Assembly: GCA_014799665.1 (NCBI GenBank)
Contig: JAAVHP010000025.1
Location: 14,174-78,173, forward strand
Direction: 5' to 3'
DNA: 64,000 nucleotides
Origin: Clostridiales bacterium
GTDB lineage: Bacteria; Bacillota; Clostridia; Christensenellales; Pumilibacteraceae
The notes under the pieces were generated by a model. It was not told where the DNA came from, did not search any database, and was given only the letters and a program-made list of their open reading frames with translations. The translations under genes and the position numbers were made by a program. Shown here piece after piece: positions 61,999 through 64,000 of the stretch (its first letter is position 1; each line of letters begins with the position of its first letter).

Positions 61999-62126
61999 TT
62001 TTTACCGCATTCATCGGCGGATACGCGCTACGCTTGGCTCGGCGGCTTGGTCATGTACGTCTATGTACACTCCCGTCGCCGCCTCACCAACTGTTGCTCG
62101 TCTGCGCCGCGACTGCGATAAAAATT
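61997..62126. repeat. Large hairpin repeat, family C (copy 2)
   Basis: AATTTTTACCGCA (61997-62009) pairs with TGCGATAAAAATT (62114-62126), 12 of 13. The apex at 62049-62076 is GGTCA, a stem TGTAC/GTACA, then CTCCCGTC. Outer arms share no sequence with copy 1 but also pair. It begins at the rpsR stop. Confidence 0.7.
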
Positions 62127-62232
62127 GCCTTACGGCAGTTGCGGTGCCCAAATATATTAAGATAAAACGGGCGAGAAATTCGTCCGTTTTTCGTTTTAAC
62201 CCAAGCAATAAAGATTTTCAGAGAGATTAATA

Positions 62233-63810
62233 ATGATCAACGTATCTAACGTAAAACTTCAATTCGGCACGCGCGTGCTGTTCGAGAACGTGAGCATTAA
62301 GTTTGCGAGCGGGAACTGCTACGGCATAATCGGCGCGAACGGCGCGGGCAAGTCCACGTTCTTAAAGCTTTTGTCGGGCAAGCTCGAACCGAGCAAGGGC
62401 GAGATAACCATAGGCAAGGGCGAGCGTATGTCGGTGCTTGAACAGAACCAGAACGCGTACGACGATTACACCGTGCGCGAAGCGGTCATTTGCGGGCACA
62501 AAGAGCTTAGCGAGATCCGCGCCAAGCGCGAAGCGTTATACAGCAAAGCCGACTTCACCGAGGAGGACGGCAATATCGCTGCGGAGCTCGAAACCAAGTA
62601 CGGCGAGCTCGGCGGGTACGACTGCGAGATCGACGCCGAAACGCTTCTTAACAGCATCGGGATTGACCAAGGCTTGTTCGACACGCCCATGCGCGAAATC
62701 GAGCCGAAGGTCAAGGTCAAGATCTTGATAGCGCAGTGCTTGTTCGGCAAGCCCGATATACTTCTTCTCGACGAGCCGACGAACAACCTCGATATTAAAA
62801 CCGTGCGGTGGTTGCAGGAATACATTAAGGGCATGGAGCAGGCGACCGTGCTTATCGTGTCGCACAACCGTCACTTCCTTAACCAGGTCTGCACGCATAT
62901 TTGTGACGTCGATTATTCGGCTATCAATATGTTCGTAGGCAACTACGATTTCTGGTACGAGTCGTCACAGCTCATTCTGCGCCAGCAGCGCGAGGCGAAC
63001 AAGAAAGCGGAAGCGCGTATCAAGGAGCTGCGCGAGTTCATAGCGCGGTTCTCGGCTAACGCGAGTAAGTCCAAGCAGGCGACCTCGCGTAAGCGCGAGC
63101 TTGATAAGATCGAGATACAGGACATTAAGCCCAGCTCGCGCAAGTACCCGTATATCGATTACAAGTTCGAGCGCGATCCCGGCAATGATATTCTGCGTGT
63201 TGAAAAGCTTACAAAGAAAGGCTTTTTCGAGAACGTATCGTTCAACGTTTCGCGCGACGACAAGATCGGCTTCCTTACAGATAACAGCCGCGCGGTAGCT
63301 GAACTGTTTGATTGTATTTTCGGCGACGGCAAGCCCGACAGCGGGCGGGTGATCTGGGGCAAGAACGTCAAGCCCGCCTATATGCCGCAGAACTACGATA
63401 AGTTCTTCGACGGGTGCAATCTTTCGCTCGTTAAGTGGATAGACCAGTGGTCGGAGAACCACGAGCAGGAGTACCTGCGGTCGTGGCTCGGTCGGCTTTT
63501 GTTCTCGGGCGACGAGGCGCTTAAAGCTGCTAATGTTCTTTCGGGCGGCGAGAAGGCGCGGTGTATGCTTGCGCGCATGATGCTGTTATCGCCGAACTTT
63601 CTCATTTTCGACGAGCCGACCAACCATCTCGATCTCGAAAGCATTACTTCGCTTAACAAGGGCATGATCAATTTTAAAGCGCCTATACTGTTCATAACCG
63701 CCGACGAGGAGATAATGTCGTCCGTCGCTAACCGTATTATCTGTATCGAGAACGGCGTTAAGGCGTACGACCGTCCCGTGACATACGACGAATATATCGC
63801 CGCGTTGTAG
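62233..63810 (+). CDS. ABC-F family ATPase with one degenerate ATP site
   Basis: The 525-aa protein has two ATPase domains joined by a charged helical linker (about 240-310) and no membrane part, the ABC-F layout; the VGNYDFWYESSQ segment recalls the YkpA/YbiT branch. Domain 1: Walker A GANGAGKST (about 34-42), Walker B ILLLDEPTNNLD, switch His VSHNRHF, but the signature is degraded (REIEPKVKVK). Domain 2: signature LSGGEKAR and Walker B IFDEPTNHLD are intact, but Walker A reads GFLTDNSRAVAEL and the switch His is lost (ITADEE). ABC-F proteins bind ribosomes at the E site. GAGAG upstream is a modest ribosome site. Confidence 0.9.
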   Translation: MINVSNVKLQFGTRVLFENVSIKFASGNCYGIIGANGAGKSTFLKLLSGKLEPSKGEITIGKGERMSVLEQNQNAYDDYTVREAVICGHKELSEIRAKREALYSKADFTEEDGNIAAELETKYGELGGYDCEIDAETLLNSIGIDQGLFDTPMREIEPKVKVKILIAQCLFGKPDILLLDEPTNNLDIKTVRWLQEYIKGMEQATVLIVSHNRHFLNQVCTHICDVDYSAINMFVGNYDFWYESSQLILRQQREANKKAEARIKELREFIARFSANASKSKQATSRKRELDKIEIQDIKPSSRKYPYIDYKFERDPGNDILRVEKLTKKGFFENVSFNVSRDDKIGFLTDNSRAVAELFDCIFGDGKPDSGRVIWGKNVKPAYMPQNYDKFFDGCNLSLVKWIDQWSENHEQEYLRSWLGRLLFSGDEALKAANVLSGGEKARCMLARMMLLSPNFLIFDEPTNHLDLESITSLNKGMINFKAPILFITADEEIMSSVANRIICIENGVKAYDRPVTYDEYIAAL

Positions 63811-63914
63811 TTTTTGTTGTATCTTTTGGATAAGACGGAAGCGTAAGTTATTATTAGTGCATGGTAATAAGATAATTATTATATAGAAATCGAATATATT
63901 TCGGAGGATATAGT

Positions 63915-64000
63915 ATGAAAAAGATCGCGTGCATTCTTATTGCCATTTGTTTGGCTTTGACCGGTGTGCTTTATTGTGTCGGTTGTAACAATGAGAGTGA
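63915..64000 (+). CDS. N-terminus of a lipoprotein (3' end cut by window)
   Basis: Only 28 codons are visible: MKKIACILIAICLALTGVLY followed by CVGCNNES. This is a signal peptide with a lipobox (V-G-C), so the product is an exported lipoprotein. CGGAGG lies ten bases before the ATG. The mature protein is outside the window; small lipoproteins of this kind are often binding or LRR proteins in this organism, but that is a guess. The 104 bp between this gene and the ABC-F gene show no clear terminator. Confidence 0.75.
   Translation, partial: MKKIACILIAICLALTGVLYCVGCNNES

Overview
The window looks like a chromosomal segment of an uncultured Gram-positive anaerobe of the Bacillota (Clostridia-like). 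The evidence is the rpmH-rnpA-yidD-yidC-khpB order, spoVG, a SecA with a C-terminal SEC-C zinc motif, lipobox-bearing surface proteins with BspA-type leucine-rich repeats, and sigma-A type promoters with 17-bp spacers. I see no rRNA, CRISPR array, insertion sequence or prophage. Both ends cut through genes. Genus or family cannot be named from the sequence alone.

Layout. 1-6366: the end of one and the whole of a second membrane-anchored von Willebrand A (VWA) protein, then a large LRR lipoprotein. 6430-9720: ribosomal protein L34, RNase P protein, YidD, YidC and KhpB/Jag, without dnaA beside them. 9924-17273: a DUF2726 protein, a radical SAM protein, a HelD-like helicase with a small partner, a small membrane protein, a cation diffusion facilitator, MnmA and, convergent to it, MurC. 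17363-23196: SpoVG, then uraA-upp behind a leader that can fold as a terminator/antiterminator switch, then SecA. 23266-25179 (minus strand): a DUF2828 protein (predicted Ro60-like helical domain plus VWA domain) preceded on the same transcript by a 115-nt RNA with tRNA acceptor, D and T arms but no anticodon arm. 25211-37261: RF2, TsaD, membrane protein, TetR regulator, an amidase-like protein lacking metal ligands, a CopA with a fused CopZ-like domain, a 1260-aa surface protein and a nucleoside hydrolase. 37419-43278: an ABC importer of the maltose type and a lipoprotein alpha-amylase. 43543-51318: rpoB-rpoC behind a structured leader. 51446-60533: a second LRR lipoprotein, TilS, a TrmN6-like methyltransferase, RsmI, DnaA (alone, without dnaN), DUF1934, an MBL-fold protein, GalE-GalM. 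60673-64000: rpsF, ssb, rpsR, an ABC-F protein with one decayed ATPase site, and the start of a lipoprotein gene.

How the parts fit. Most genes are housekeeping: translation and tRNA modification (MnmA, TsaD, TilS, RF2, RsmI), transcription (RpoB/C), secretion (SecA, YidC, YidD) and replication initiation. The accessory part is carbohydrate capture: an exported amylase, a sugar importer without its own ATPase, and GalE/GalM.

The strongest candidate for something undescribed is the DUF2828 gene with its adjacent tRNA-mimic RNA, which recalls the bacterial Ro60/Y RNA arrangement. Other notable signals are probable leaderless mRNAs (including tilS and the DUF1934 gene), three families of dispersed intergenic repeats (two with compensatory changes in their arms), and candidate RNA switches before uraA, rpoB and rpsF. 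All folding was done by eye; no search or folding program was run.
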